This document shows positions 1-11,711 of a DNA stretch of 64,000 nt, piece by piece. Made by a program: the position numbers and the translations under genes. The DNA comes from Calonectria ilicicola. Lineage: Eukaryota; Ascomycota; Sordariomycetes; Hypocreales; Nectriaceae. Where the stretch lies: positions 4,960,001-5,024,000 of the forward strand of contig CP085826.1 of NCBI GenBank assembly GCA_020809705.1, given 5' to 3'. A model generated the notes under the pieces. That model did not search any database. It was not told where the DNA came from and saw only the letters and a list, made by a program, of their open reading frames with translations. The first letter of the stretch is position 1, and each line of letters begins with the position of its first letter.

Positions 1-1049
1 AAATTATTTGATTTGCTTTATTTGTTTATTTCTTGGGCAAGCGAGAAAAGCAATGGCTACTTACATTCGCCTGTACTTTATAAATGACTGCACCATATGA
101 ACATGCACCCAAGACAAACAGCGGGCTACCATTTGTCGGTGATATTCCACTGAGTGATTAATTCCAGTTTCTCGGGTCAGTGTCACTAGTTGTTCCATCT
201 TTGTGTCCCCTTCCCGCATCATCACTTGGCACGATAAAACATTTCACCGATCTTTCAACCTCATGCCACTCCGCATCAAAGTCGTTCATATCGGCATGAC
301 TAGTACGACAAAACGGTCTCCTGAAATCCACGGCCGTGGTTCCCGTACTTCAGGCTAGCGAAGGAAATGGAATGGAAATAAAAGATAGATCAAGCGGCAT
401 AAAGTGGTGTAGGACTGGTAGCATGGGCTTTTATTAATTAATGTCCATTACTATTTCGAGCTGCTTGATTATACGTACCAAATATTTCCACTCCTCTATA
501 AAGTTAACACCCCTTGACTCTTCATTTAACCATCCCATCCATCCACTCGGTTTGAACACCCACTAATCAGTACCGTTGCGTTGGTACCAGGATTCGGGGG
601 CTGTGTTTTGTTCTTTTGTGTGAGACGCAATAAAAAGGAAGAACAAGACCTGGGCTCAGCCTTGTGTCGCAGTGTCGCACCACGTCACCAGGCGCTAGAC
701 AGCCAGTGTCTCCTCTCATTCAGCCCAGTTTCTTGGCAAGTGGTAAGGTTTGCAATACTGGTGCCCGAACAGATAGCGGCGGAGTGAATTCGGAACACGG
801 CTTCATTATAGGTGGGTCAAACTCGTTGAGCCAACCGGGCGCTCCGAGCTTGACGGCTCAGCGACAAGTGATGCGAAAAAAACAATGCGCAGCACCAAGC
901 AAACCTCAGGATGTTTTTGACTTGTTATTTACTGTACACTTTTCTTGCCTTCTCCCAGAAATCTTATTAATATGGGTGATGCGGAATGGGTATCAAGACT
1001 ATGTCATATGATTTTTAACGAGAAACAAATGTCGAAGACAGACCTAGTG
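1..1049. other. Intergenic, no gene recognised
   Basis: This is the 3' flank of the minus-strand gene that ends at 1050. The open frames here are short, overlap each other and show no family resemblance. I see no RNA gene or repeat. Confidence 0.5.
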
Positions 1050-2163
1050 TCACAGTTCGTCAAAGACTCGCAATCTCTCCCCACCATCGACGTGCCTCTT
1101 TCGTAAGTATGTACCATCGTCGTCCTCATGACTCTCTGCTGGAATCTCTGTGTGGCCTGCCTCTTTTCGAGATTCCATGATGGATTCAGCCATTCGAGAC
1201 TCCATGCCCTTGAACGACGTGCTTGGGGGTGTATACTGAGCCCCGAAGAAAAATAAAAGAATTAGAGCCAACATCGCAATAGACATGCAAATCCAGATGG
1301 CCTTGAGTCGTCGCCGAGTCTTTTCCTGTGATTCCTTGTCCAGTCGATCCCATGCTTCTACACGCCGACGAACAATGTCAACTCGATCGCTAAGGGACCG
1401 AATCTTTGCGCGGCCGCCTTGAATCCGAGCCTGGAGGGACTCAATGCTTGCTTGTTGCTCCTTGAACTGGCCTAGGGACGTTATTTGTGCCGTAATGTCA
1501 TTCTCAATCTCATTTGCCTCTCTGTCAAAATTATTATGGATGTTACGCGAGGTGACTGCCAAGTCTTTCAGGGCGGTCACGGTATTCTGGAGGGTACTCA
1601 TTTTCTCCAAGACGGCATAGTAGGTTTCGTCGAGTCGGAGGGACGTCGAAGTTGAAAAGGTGTGGAGATCCACGAGTGATTGTTTGAGCCCACTGGGATC
1701 AGAATCCTGTTAGCAAATAATTGGGCGAGCAAGGCGCGAGAACATGGCAGACTGCAACCTACTCGACTTGCGACGACGTCCTTTTCCGCTCATCTCTAAG
1801 TCTCTCCTCCTTGTTAAATTTAGGCTCGGGCTGGTGCACAGGCACGATGGGACTCGGGATCCGGTTGTCTTCCTCGCGCTGTAGCATGATGCTGGGCCGA
1901 CGGCTCTGGTCTGGGCTGATTAACGGCGTGACGCCCTCGGAGCGAGGCGTGTCGACAGAAGATCGGCCCCAGGTAAATGGATTCGCAGACATGGGCTGGG
2001 TGGTCCTCTCGTCATGGTATCGATCGCGGTCCTTGCGATGCGGGCGGGGGAGCTTGACAGGCGATGTGAGTTCGGTGATGGAGCGCTTGAGCTGATGTCG
2101 ACTGCCCGCCTTGGTCCGAGAGACGGACTCAGTCGAGCCGCGCGGGCTGCTCCAGGTGGCCAT
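1050..2163 (-). CDS. Coiled-coil, C-terminally membrane-anchored protein of unknown function
   Basis: I read two exons, 2163-1763 and 1692-1050, giving 347 residues. The intron (1693-1762) has a GTAGGT donor, a GCTAAC branch site and a CCAG acceptor, and removing it keeps the frame. The N-terminal ~130 residues are polar, basic and Ser/Pro-rich, so probably disordered. A long heptad-like helical region follows, then one hydrophobic segment (IWICMSIAMLALILLFFF) and a short acidic/basic tail. The layout of a cytosolic coiled coil next to a TM anchor recalls SNARE-like or organelle-tethering proteins, but I see no diagnostic SNARE zero-layer motif and do not assign one. The start is the first ATG of the open exon. 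The gene lies head-to-tail with cgr1 upstream, 766 bp away, with no sign of co-regulation. Confidence 0.75.
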
Positions 2164-2929
2164 TGCTCAAGACTGAGTGGTGCGTGGTGTGTCTGTCTCG
2201 TCCCCGATTCGTCCCTCAGTGAACACCCCATGCGGCGTCGCGCTCCTTGGGGGCTCCTTGGGGGCTCCCTGTGGGTGACGCAGAGCCTGTGTGACGCAAG
2301 GGGTCAGCAGCTCGCCGCCTTTGACTCAGCCCAGTCGCTAAATGGCCGAGTGGGGACCGTGCGCGACGCCTCTCAGCCAGCTGGTTTCACATGTCACATC
2401 CGTGCCGTCATTGATGTCTTCGGATGAATTCCAGATGTCAAGACACTCGTAGATTAATTAATTACTTTGGCCACGACAGAGAGGTTTCACTTGCGAAGTT
2501 ATTATACGTTGCCGTGGAGGAGCACCGGGTTATCATTACCCCGCGTATATTCATTAAACTCCAAACATGCTCGTTTTAGTATCTTCAGTACCGGATCCGG
2601 ATATAACACCTATCACCTTTTTCTGTTCCTAACAACCACTCCCAGCAAACGCCTTTGGCTCAAGTGATGAGACAGAAGCAACACCTCAGAACGAATAGCG
2701 ATTCTCTTTTCCCAAGGAGCGCTCATGAGATTGCATGCCGATCTCGTGTAACGGTGATGGATGAGTCGAAGTAACCTCTCAACTCATACTCGCGCAACCG
2801 CACGCAAAACGAAAAGCAAAAAACAAGGATGCCAAACCCTCTACCCAATCCATCCGAGGCGAAGTATCGTTGAATTATAACCTGTGGAGTGACCAAATTT
2901 CCCCAATGAATGTGGCAGGCCGAGTTGGA
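2164..2929. other. Intergenic (5' region of the coiled-coil gene, 3' flank of cgr1)
   Basis: This 766-bp stretch separates two minus-strand genes and should hold the promoter of the coiled-coil gene and the 3' UTR of cgr1. I recognise no further gene or repeat. Confidence 0.5.
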
Positions 2930-3396
2930 TCACGAATTGAGAAGCTTGTTTCGTTTCTCCTTGCGCTTCAAGCGTTCGACTCGCTTCTTGTGCATCTTCG
3001 CTGCCATCTGCTCGTATCTTTCCTTTTCTTCCTTCTTGGCGCGCTTGTCCTTAATGGACTGGATGCGTTGCTATATGCGATAATCAGAGTGTGTTCATGT
3101 AGAAATCAAGTTAGCATCTCGTACCTGGCGCTCCTGCTCCTTCTCCTCTTTCATCTCCTTCTCTTTTGCCTTCACTTGTGCCATAAGGGCTCGCTCCTGA
3201 GTTCTTCTCTCGTACGACTTGAGCCCAGCGGTTGGTCGGAATGCCTTCTTTGGCGCATGCCATTGTTTGCCTGACGGTATCAATTAGTTTGCTGAGAGCT
3301 TTGGGGCATTAAAGAAGACCTACCGTTTTTGCGCATTCCCATAGGTTTCGCCACCTGCGGCTGAACCGCCGGGGCAACACTTGTTTCGTCCGACAT
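2930..3396 (-). CDS. cgr1: rRNA-processing protein Cgr1
   Basis: Three exons (3396-3324, 3270-3125, 3070-2930) join in frame to give 119 residues, close to the ~120-residue yeast Cgr1. The introns have GTAGGT and GTACGA donors with CAG and TAG acceptors. The protein starts MSDETSVAP and contains the family's hallmark segment [20 protein letters not shown] in exon 2. A continuous Lys/Glu/Arg-rich helix follows and runs to the C-terminus ([15 protein letters not shown]). Cgr1 is a small nucleolar factor needed for pre-rRNA processing in 60S ribosomal subunit maturation, and the highly charged coiled coil fits RNA or pre-ribosome binding. The gene is too fragmented for its parts to show up as one open frame. 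I am confident of the family; the third-exon junction is inferred from frame and splice signals. Confidence 0.93.
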
Positions 3397-6300
3397 GGTT
3401 TGTGAGTAGCTTGATCCCAAGTTATGGCTTCAAGGACAACCTGCCACCAGCTTCGATCATTCAAAATTTCTGCCGTCAAAAAAAAAAGGCCAGTGGGGAT
3501 ACATCAAAGGCGGTGAGCCACAAAAATGTGGCTAGGTTAATTTACCCCACACAAAGAGTGGCTGAAATTCAGGGTCCCACACCCCACAAAGGGGAGGATT
3601 TAGAGAATCTCAAGTTGGTGCACATTCCGTTTCATGATTTTTAACATTGGCCATCCATTTCGCCGTTCATTTCGGCATTAGGTAAATCCACGTGCACCAG
3701 GAGGGATTGATCGGTGCCTCATCCTGGTACAGCATAAACTTGTATCGGTTGCATGAATGGGATGAACGGTCAGTTCCAGCACTCTGCCCAAAAATAGGTT
3801 TGGCAAATGATGATTGGCATGTTCGAAATCGAACGCCAGGGACTTCCATCCCCAAATTGCCCGTTATTGGGCCATGATGAACGTCGTCGAGGTCAATCAG
3901 GGACCGGGCGGCCTCCCAAGGATTCCACGGCATCCGGATCTTCCTCTAAAACAAGCACATCCGTTTCTGTCCAAGGATGGGGGCCCATGCGATGACAACC
4001 ACGCGTACAAGCGTCAAGAGAGGATAATAATAGACAAGCTACGAAGTCCGAATGCCTCACTGACGTACGATGGAGTGGATGTTGTCCATTAGTTTAGGCG
4101 TTGTGGCAGTAATTACGAGCTACGCTATCAAGAGAAGCAATAAGAGGGACCAGGGCCAGCAATACCGGATATGCCCCTGTAAAAGATTCACCACCGCTGT
4201 CCTGGGTGGGCATCGTATTGTGCGAAAGCGACACCCCTGAATCCAGTATATTCTTGTTTTCTTGTCCCCATGGGCACGGAGTCTGGTGCCAGCAGGTGGC
4301 CGAGCCCTTCTGATCCTCCCCAAAAGATTTTCCTTATGTTCCGGGATCCGAATTTGGCATTCAAGGGGTGGATGCACAGGCACGGATCTTGTGCACAATG
4401 AGGGAGAGCGCAAATTATTTGGCAGATTGCCTTATTACGGCGACATATGAAATGTCCGAGTAAATGATCATTATTATGAGAGCAATAATGAGTTGGCGAA
4501 ATTGGCTCGGCACAGTATGCAAGTCTGGATTATCAAGGTCTGAGTTGTAATTGGAAGATGGAATTCACAGATGCAGGCCTTGCAGTAGTTATAGCAGCTA
4601 AACAACTATACATCAAAGCCGCGCATCACATTGCTGTTCTCTCATCGTCACTGGGACATGGGTGAAATTGACCTGCTCAATGTGGAACCAAGCAAGACAG
4701 CGGCCTTGAAGCTCGGATGAAGGAGGATCCCTGGAGAGGCTTGGCGGGTGGAGATGACCAGAGGAGTCCATGAGCACAAATGCACCATTACGAGGAACAA
4801 GAGAGCCAGGGTGCATTTGAGAGTGTACCTGGGGCTCCAGGTCCCAATCGTCACGACAACCGAATGCGGGAGTGAGAGCACTCTGGCTGCCTAGTTTAGT
4901 GCTCAAAATTGTCCAGAGTGTCTTGCTGGGGTCGGGATGGCTATGTTCGGACCTAAATTGAGCGACATTACCGACGCGCCAAGGAGGGTGTTATCGTCTG
5001 TGCACCAACTCGCCGCTCCGCCGGGCGTTAGATCTGATCATCTGGTGCTCAATTTTGGTGAGACCAAGGACAAAAAGGCAGCTCTTTCCAAAAGAAGAAT
5101 TCGCCTTGAAGGGCGGGAGAGGCGCCACTACCCTTTACCGTCCATCGCGTCAATATCTGGTCCTGAATTGGCGAAGGTGTCGTTGGCGAATGAAACATGC
5201 CATTTTCGAGCGACAGATCTGTCAACTGCATGCTGTGAGACGGGCGTTGGGGCGCCAATCACATCCATGCGGCCGTTTGGCATGGCTCAGAGCGTCAATC
5301 CATTTCCACATTGGGTAGGGACTCAACTGCAGGTCCAGATTAAGAACCCGGGCCCGACTGACTGCACCCGTCATCTGCTGCATCATCATCAATTATCCTT
5401 ACAAGGGGCCGTGGCGAACGACAAGGAATGGCACCAGGGCCCTAGTCCCGTCGGCGCGGTGAGGGAGGTGTGAGTGGAAGCCAAACCATAGTTATACGAA
5501 TGACAGGAACTTTGGCGGACTCGTGTTGGGATGAACCGGCTCAACTTATTTTGGCTGAGGCATTCGGCGTCAGACGGAGCTAGGTGCCGTGCGAAGAAGA
5601 TGATGGAATTGTTCCCGCGCAACACGGAACGTGCCTCTACGTACTCGGGCTGGCCGGGTTGCTTTCTTTTCTAGCTGCCACTTGATGGTAATTTTGCGGA
5701 GTGCCTTGCCGCCCTCTCAAGTTGGGCTCGGCTGGTGGGACTGGAAAACGAGGCCAGCTAATCCAAGACAGATCTGGTGGATCGAGAGAGAAGCGAGAAA
5801 AAGCAAAATCGAAGAAGCATTTCATGAGCACCATGTCATGGTCGTTATCCTCTGGCTCTTGTGGCGTGGAGTAGTGCGCACTGGTTCTGGGGCCCCCGAG
5901 TCAATCGCGCAAGCCATGTCTCGCGGCGTGGGTGACACTGACCAGCCAAAGTGGTGGAGGGCGGCTTCAAGGGGGGACCGGTTCCAGATCCAAAGACGCC
6001 TAATTGGGGATGCGACGGTCGACTTGGCCCTAGAGCAATAAATCGCCGAACCATCTGAGAGTCCGAAGCCTCTAGGCTCTTCTGAACAATGATAGACTTT
6101 TGACTTGCATATTGTGCACTGTGTGTTGGTTGAGATGCTTGACATGGAGGGCAACTGAGTGGTGTTTGTTTTTTCCCTTGTTGCTTTTGTTTCCACCCAC
6201 CCGATGTTTTGAAGCAGTTGAGACCAGTGCAGATACGATGACTATGACGGTGGATGGAATACTCCTCTCTCCATCCCCCCAGACCGCGCTGGTGGCTATC

Positions 6301-8873
6301 TTCTGCACCTACAACTGTATTGCAGATTCGGTGTATCAAGCCGTGCTATCGTGCCTTGATGGTGAACGGACGCTGTGGGTAGAGGCGTTGTGCTCATGCA
6401 GGAATATGCGTGTATAAAAGCAGCTAACTCGTGTGAATGAAGCACGACATCGTGCAGCCCACAGCAGTCCGTCACCACTTCCACTGTCTCTCGGTTGTCT
6501 CATTCACCGCTCCCCACTCATTAGCCATGGCTCATGATGATAGACTATCTACGAGATATTCGCACTCTGATCTTCTCACTCTGTAGTCCCGGACTATGTC
6601 CTGATACAGGCTGGTTGCCACGGCTGCGCCGGGGATCAACCACTTCGTTTGGCTCGCTTGCAGACGGGTTTGGTTCGTTCGTCAGTTGACTGGCGCCTCT
6701 GCACCAGGACTGCGCTGTATTGCTGCATGCATGCACAAGTGCCTTTCAGGGTGCAGGTCCACCGCCGCCCGAGGGTGACATGGGCCAGGGTCGAGACGGG
6801 TGCAGACGTAGTGGGTGGCCCAGAAGAAACAGCGGGCAAATCGCAAGACCAACTCGAGCAGCCAGTGTTCGGGGAGACGCAGCGAGGAGCGACAGGGGTG
6901 TCATCAGGTTCCAACACAGTGTGCACGGTTTCGTGGGGGAGGGGAGGCCAAGAAAAAAGGGTGCGGGAGCTGAGCTGGGTTTGCAGTGTCGGAGCACATT
7001 GTTATTGTCCGTCTCATGTGTGTCTGGTGGCGACCGGCTGCAGCGGCGAGGGCGGGCATGGCGGCCACCATGAACCACCGACAACGCACCACGGATCGTC
7101 CGCTCCGACTAGGCATGGAGCCAATGGGTAGTTTCGGTGGCTAGAGGCATAGGTCTAATATGGATCCTCATGACTTGCGTCAGGCAACAAGCCAACGGTA
7201 ATGAGCAGCAGCACATAGCACGCGCAAACCCTGCTCCGCTCCCATCTTTTCTCCATGCACACGCAGGCGGCACAAAACCGACAGGCAGGCGCCCAATCCA
7301 ATCAATGCCGGATGCAAATGAAGGATTAATCTATCGATCGTGGGTTGTGGGGATGGCAGAGGAAGGGGGAATTGAGGGTGTACGTGTAGGATAGCGCGCT
7401 GCCAAAGGGACAAGATTCAATCGAGGGCGAAAGAGCCACCCACACAAAGACCGAGGAGCGCGCCAGACGCCTCGAGTCGGGCACCGCGACACAGTGCGTC
7501 AAAGGGGCCCATGAGCCAGATGGCCAGGATGCGAGGGATCAGATGGATGATGAGGGATTGGACAAGACAAGATGGGAGGGACGCAGTAGCGTGCACAGTG
7601 CCTTAGGTACTCCGTACTAATATGCTCACTGCAGGCTTTCAGGCACCGTACCTTGCACGACCAGGGTTGGCCGCAGTGATTGGTCCTCCAATGGCTGTCT
7701 CGCATCCGCGCGGGGCCCCTGTTGTTTAGCAGGTTGTTTTTTCCGGATTAACAGTAGCCAGGGCGGGGCAAAGGCCACCAATGCTTTGAAAACGGCACGA
7801 AATATCGATCGTGTGGCTTCGCCCATCAACTGCACGCGGCACCGTGTCATGACTGCGTCGGGCTGGATTTGACTCTGGCGGATCAATGGCCAGACAAAAG
7901 AACGGGGACACGATAAAAATGAGAGTAATGTCTCAGTATCAAGCGCACCGTGAAAAGGTGTGGTGCAAGCCAGAGCTCAAGCCCCAGCACTGGAGGGGAG
8001 GGAGGGTTCCAGGTTCGTATGCAAGGTACCTCACGCAGGCCTAGGCCGGCGCGGTACCTGGATAATCCGGTACGTACCGCTTAGGTATCTCGGTGCTCAG
8101 CAGTGATCACAGTGGGCACAGTGGAGCGCCAGCACTCTGGCGCCCTGGTCTCTCGCTCGCAGTGGGCGTTGGGTGGCTGAACCCCCCCATCCAAACCCCC
8201 GGTCTGGTCCCCATTTTACCTTTGCCCTCCATCCTCCATCTCAAACCCCCCATACCCCCCCCCCCCCCTTCCCCGTCTGGTTTCCGTCTCCGTCTGTCCC
8301 CATCTTTCTTCCTCGTTCATCCTCCCAAAAAGGACTTGTCTCCTCCTCCTCCTCCTTCTACATCTCATTCTTCCACCGCCGCCTCCAGCGAGCGTCAAAT
8401 TTCTTTTTGGTGCGATTCCAGTCGCTCTCTTCTCCCTAGAGTTGCGCTGGTCTTGGCCGTCCACTCCTTTTCTTCAATTTAATCCTGCTCCCAACTAGAC
8501 TTGTTCTGCCCTACCAGCGACTTCACAGCGCGCCTTGTCAAGCCATTTTCCGACTGGTCCGTCTCCCATTCTCGCGCCCTCTCAGTCTTGTCTTATTTTT
8601 ATTCGATTTAATGTTTTGTTCTCGCCTTTTGTGATATCGTCCATCCGATTGAGCAGCAAACTGATCAGTACTTGTCGGTTCAGAATTTGATCCAGCCATC
8701 CTTCACCAACGCGTTCAAAATCCACGCCCACGAACGACAACTTTGATCTCGCTTGAAGAGAACGAAGAATCAAGCGATCGCTCGACACCAACCCGAATCA
8801 TCTCGCCTCACTCCTATGATCCCTCGAATCGCTTAATCACCCATCGCTCTGTTGCCGCCGCGCGGCTGGGAAA
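3397..8873. other. Long intergenic region (5.4 kb) including the probable leader of the 945-aa gene
   Basis: No open frame here has domain signatures, and the longest (4937-5473 and 6649-7131) are low-complexity and unconvincing. From about 8170 to 8500 the plus strand becomes strongly pyrimidine-rich, with a run of 14 C at 8255-8268 and repeated TCCTCC blocks. That is typical of a fungal core promoter and 5' UTR and fits a long leader for the gene starting at 8874. Several GGTACC/TAGGTAC-like words occur around 8020-8090. The rest is unexplained, and unannotated non-coding RNAs cannot be excluded by eye. Confidence 0.45.
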
Positions 8874-11711
8874 ATGATGGCAACAACAGTTGGCCCTGAG
8901 CCGTTCATGCGGCCCACACCAAGTCCGGTTTTCGACAACGCCCCGGACCATCTCGCCGCCTCTATGGGTTCGTTCGCCGACGCCTCCCTCAGATCCCAGC
9001 CCTCACCGCGTGGTGGTCTACCTCCTCCGAACCCTCACTTCGTGTTTCCCGCCCAGCCCACCTTTTCATCAGATGGACCAATCTTGCCTCGACCAGCGGG
9101 CAGACGCCCAATGTCCGCTATCGAGTCTCCCAATCGACCATTTGGCCTATCCGCTGAAAATGCTGATGGGTCGTCAAGGATGGCTCTGCCTAGCTTCACA
9201 TTCAACCCAGGCGCAATGCTCCCTGCAGATCCGCACGGAGCTTTTCTCCTCAGTCCGCAAATCTCGCCCCGAAATGGTCCTTCCGCCCACCGACCTGTTG
9301 GGCATGGCCATCGTCGTGGCGGAAGTGAATTTGTCGGCGGCCGTCTCCGCGAAGGCAACTCCATCGCGGTCATGAGCACCAGCCCAACGAAGCCAGAAAG
9401 TGGATTCAACACAGCATCGTTGCAGCCTCCTCGAAGAGGACACCGCCGAGGAATCTCAGGTGCCATTTCCACCAACGATCTACCAATTCTCCAACCGCCT
9501 GTCTTCGACTCTTCTCTCAATCGTGGCAGCAGTGCGCCAACAAGTCCAACTTCATTTACTCCGCCAGATGATCAAGTTGCGGTCCCCCTTGAGGCATCAA
9601 ACCCAGATCAAGAGGAGCCTGTTCAGGAGCCTGAAGTGCCCGAAGAAGCCTCGAAACCATCACCAAGCTCCTCGCCAGAGGGTAGCCCCAAGCAAAACAA
9701 ACCCAACAACAAGGCTCGTGTTGGATTTTCTGATACTCTGGAATTCATTCCCAGGCCGTTGTCATTGGTTTCCACCGAAACATCAAGCACGATGACAGTC
9801 CGACCAGGACACGCTATTTCCGGAAGCATCTCATCTATTCTTTCCGGAGCTCTAGCCAGCGGCCGAAATAGTCCCGGGCCCATCGAAGAGGTGCCTTTGT
9901 CAAGAACCTCAACTCGGGATCCCTCTGAGTCGAGGCCAAGCACTGCAGGGGCGATCCTTGAGCGGACCCAAAATCTCCCAAGCCCAAATACTTCACCAAG
10001 GCGACGGAACTCCATTCCCACACTCATTCACCTGGCCGAGGCTTCCAAAATGGACCAGGCTGAACCTGGTTCCATGAAAACACCGAAACGGTGGTCCTTC
10101 TTTACCAGGGAGACTTCCAGTGCGAACTCATTGCCCTTGAAGGCAAGGCCTCAAAGCTCCAGCTCATCGGAGTCAATCGCTAAAGGCTCATCATCAGAGC
10201 ATGGCTCCGAATCAGCATCCGAGGCCCCAGTAGCAGTCTCCAAGAGCAAAAAGTCTGGCAAGAAGAACAAGAAAAAGAAGAAGGTCAAGGGCTGGGCTGG
10301 TGCAATCTTACCAAAGAAGCCCAAGGGTCATAAAAAGACCAAGCCAGAGGCAGAACGCCCTCTCACCCCACCTGCAGCGGTTGTCTCGCATGTCTACGAC
10401 GAGAATGAAGACGTCTTGATGGATGATCCAGAGTTGCTTGAAATGGAGCCTGCACCCACACCTACGGTGACAGTCACCGAGTCAGCCGACTCAACTGAGC
10501 AAGAGCCCAAAAAGCGCTCAGATGAGGAGATGTCATATCCGATGATCGATCTTGATGCAGCCCTAGGTCCATTTAATACACCTCTCCCCCTGAACCCGGA
10601 ATGGGAAGCTGCACAGCGAGCTGCAGGCAACATAACTAGCAAACGACGCCTTCACAGTGCCCAGGGAATGAAGGGATTCAGCGGCCCAGGCATGCACTAT
10701 CACCGACGAGCCGAATCTGCACCGGACTTGCCTCCTTTCGATCCTGGTAGGTCCGGTATCCATCGTTTCAACAGTAGCTCAACCATGGCAGACGTGTTTG
10801 AGGAAGAAGAGGAGGATGAAGACAAATCTAAATCTGCCGCGTCCAAAGCTGAGGATCATGTGGATTCTGATAGTGACGCCACACCACCTGCAGCAATTCT
10901 CAATGACCCTTTGCTTGATATTCAAGACAAGGGATCAATTAACAGCCCCGCACAGAGCATGAGACGTACCAACTCTAGCTTGAGCGACAAAGAACAGACT
11001 GCTGTGGCCTCGATCCGAGCCGAACGCTCAAGATCTTCTTTGCATGACAGTATCATTGTAGAGGAGATGCCGAGTGTCATCTTCCGAACGCCAAACATGT
11101 TTGTCGACCACGCCGACTCAGATTCTGGCACCCCCTCTCTCCGAAGGTTTTCAGGCAATAATGACTTGGCCCCTGTGGATATTGGTCCTACTCACATCCC
11201 TGCCCCACAGGCACCAAACAGCCCTTATGCCATCAGTCACACTTCGTCGTTCCCCTCTCCCCGGTCTCCAATGTCCGTGGATGTTCAGCATATCTCCACT
11301 GCACCCTCATCCATTGCCGACGAGAACAATTTCCAGTCGCTGTTACTGATGGGCGAGCCCGGCCCCGAGGTCCGAATTTCGATGGACTATGACATCCCTT
11401 CTCTGACTTCCAGCAACTCGACCATGACCCGTGACAGCATGTTTATACCGGGACAACGCATGTCCCAGCCTATGATGCGAGAGCCGCGCCCAGTGTCTGT
11501 CTCATCAGCTGCCTTCGGACGCCGAAGATCCAGCTTGGCCAGTCTGAGCCGTCTCATCAGCAGTTCTCATGGCGAGCGTAGCAAACTTTCCATGGAAGTA
11601 AGAATGGACAGCGAACCAATTACCAAGAAGGCCAAGAGCAGCCGGGCGAAGAGACTCAGTCGCATGATGCAATTTTGGAAACCTCATCACAAGGAGACAA
11701 CATCTCAGTAG
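8874..11711 (+). CDS. Large Pro/Ser-rich low-complexity protein ('cell wall proline-rich protein'-like)
   Basis: A single uninterrupted frame of 945 residues starts at the first ATG after a pyrimidine-rich leader; a second ATG follows immediately. The composition is rich in Ser, Pro and Glu with many SP/TP sites, including repeated short motifs of the type GHRRG(G/I)S. There is a strongly basic stretch near residues 455-490 (KKNKKKKKVKGWAG) and another at the C-terminus (KKAKSSRAKRLSRMM). I see no signal peptide, TM segment or catalytic domain. In Aspergillus annotations proteins of this kind are often called 'cell wall proline rich protein', but the basic clusters and missing secretion signal suggest an intracellular, phospho-regulated protein. 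Treat that name as inherited and not demonstrated. Confidence 0.8.
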   Translation: MMATTVGPEPFMRPTPSPVFDNAPDHLAASMGSFADASLRSQPSPRGGLPPPNPHFVFPAQPTFSSDGPILPRPAGRRPMSAIESPNRPFGLSAENADGSSRMALPSFTFNPGAMLPADPHGAFLLSPQISPRNGPSAHRPVGHGHRRGGSEFVGGRLREGNSIAVMSTSPTKPESGFNTASLQPPRRGHRRGISGAISTNDLPILQPPVFDSSLNRGSSAPTSPTSFTPPDDQVAVPLEASNPDQEEPVQEPEVPEEASKPSPSSSPEGSPKQNKPNNKARVGFSDTLEFIPRPLSLVSTETSSTMTVRPGHAISGSISSILSGALASGRNSPGPIEEVPLSRTSTRDPSESRPSTAGAILERTQNLPSPNTSPRRRNSIPTLIHLAEASKMDQAEPGSMKTPKRWSFFTRETSSANSLPLKARPQSSSSSESIAKGSSSEHGSESASEAPVAVSKSKKSGKKNKKKKKVKGWAGAILPKKPKGHKKTKPEAERPLTPPAAVVSHVYDENEDVLMDDPELLEMEPAPTPTVTVTESADSTEQEPKKRSDEEMSYPMIDLDAALGPFNTPLPLNPEWEAAQRAAGNITSKRRLHSAQGMKGFSGPGMHYHRRAESAPDLPPFDPGRSGIHRFNSSSTMADVFEEEEEDEDKSKSAASKAEDHVDSDSDATPPAAILNDPLLDIQDKGSINSPAQSMRRTNSSLSDKEQTAVASIRAERSRSSLHDSIIVEEMPSVIFRTPNMFVDHADSDSGTPSLRRFSGNNDLAPVDIGPTHIPAPQAPNSPYAISHTSSFPSPRSPMSVDVQHISTAPSSIADENNFQSLLLMGEPGPEVRISMDYDIPSLTSSNSTMTRDSMFIPGQRMSQPMMREPRPVSVSSAAFGRRRSSLASLSRLISSSHGERSKLSMEVRMDSEPITKKAKSSRAKRLSRMMQFWKPHHKETTSQ

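Noticed and set aside
4937..5473. 178-residue plus-strand open frame in the long intergenic region
   Set aside because: No domain, biased composition, many overlapping frames of similar length on both strands, and no convincing introns or start context.
6649..7131. 160-residue open frame
   Set aside because: Composition looks like translated GC-rich intergenic DNA, with competing antisense frames of equal length.
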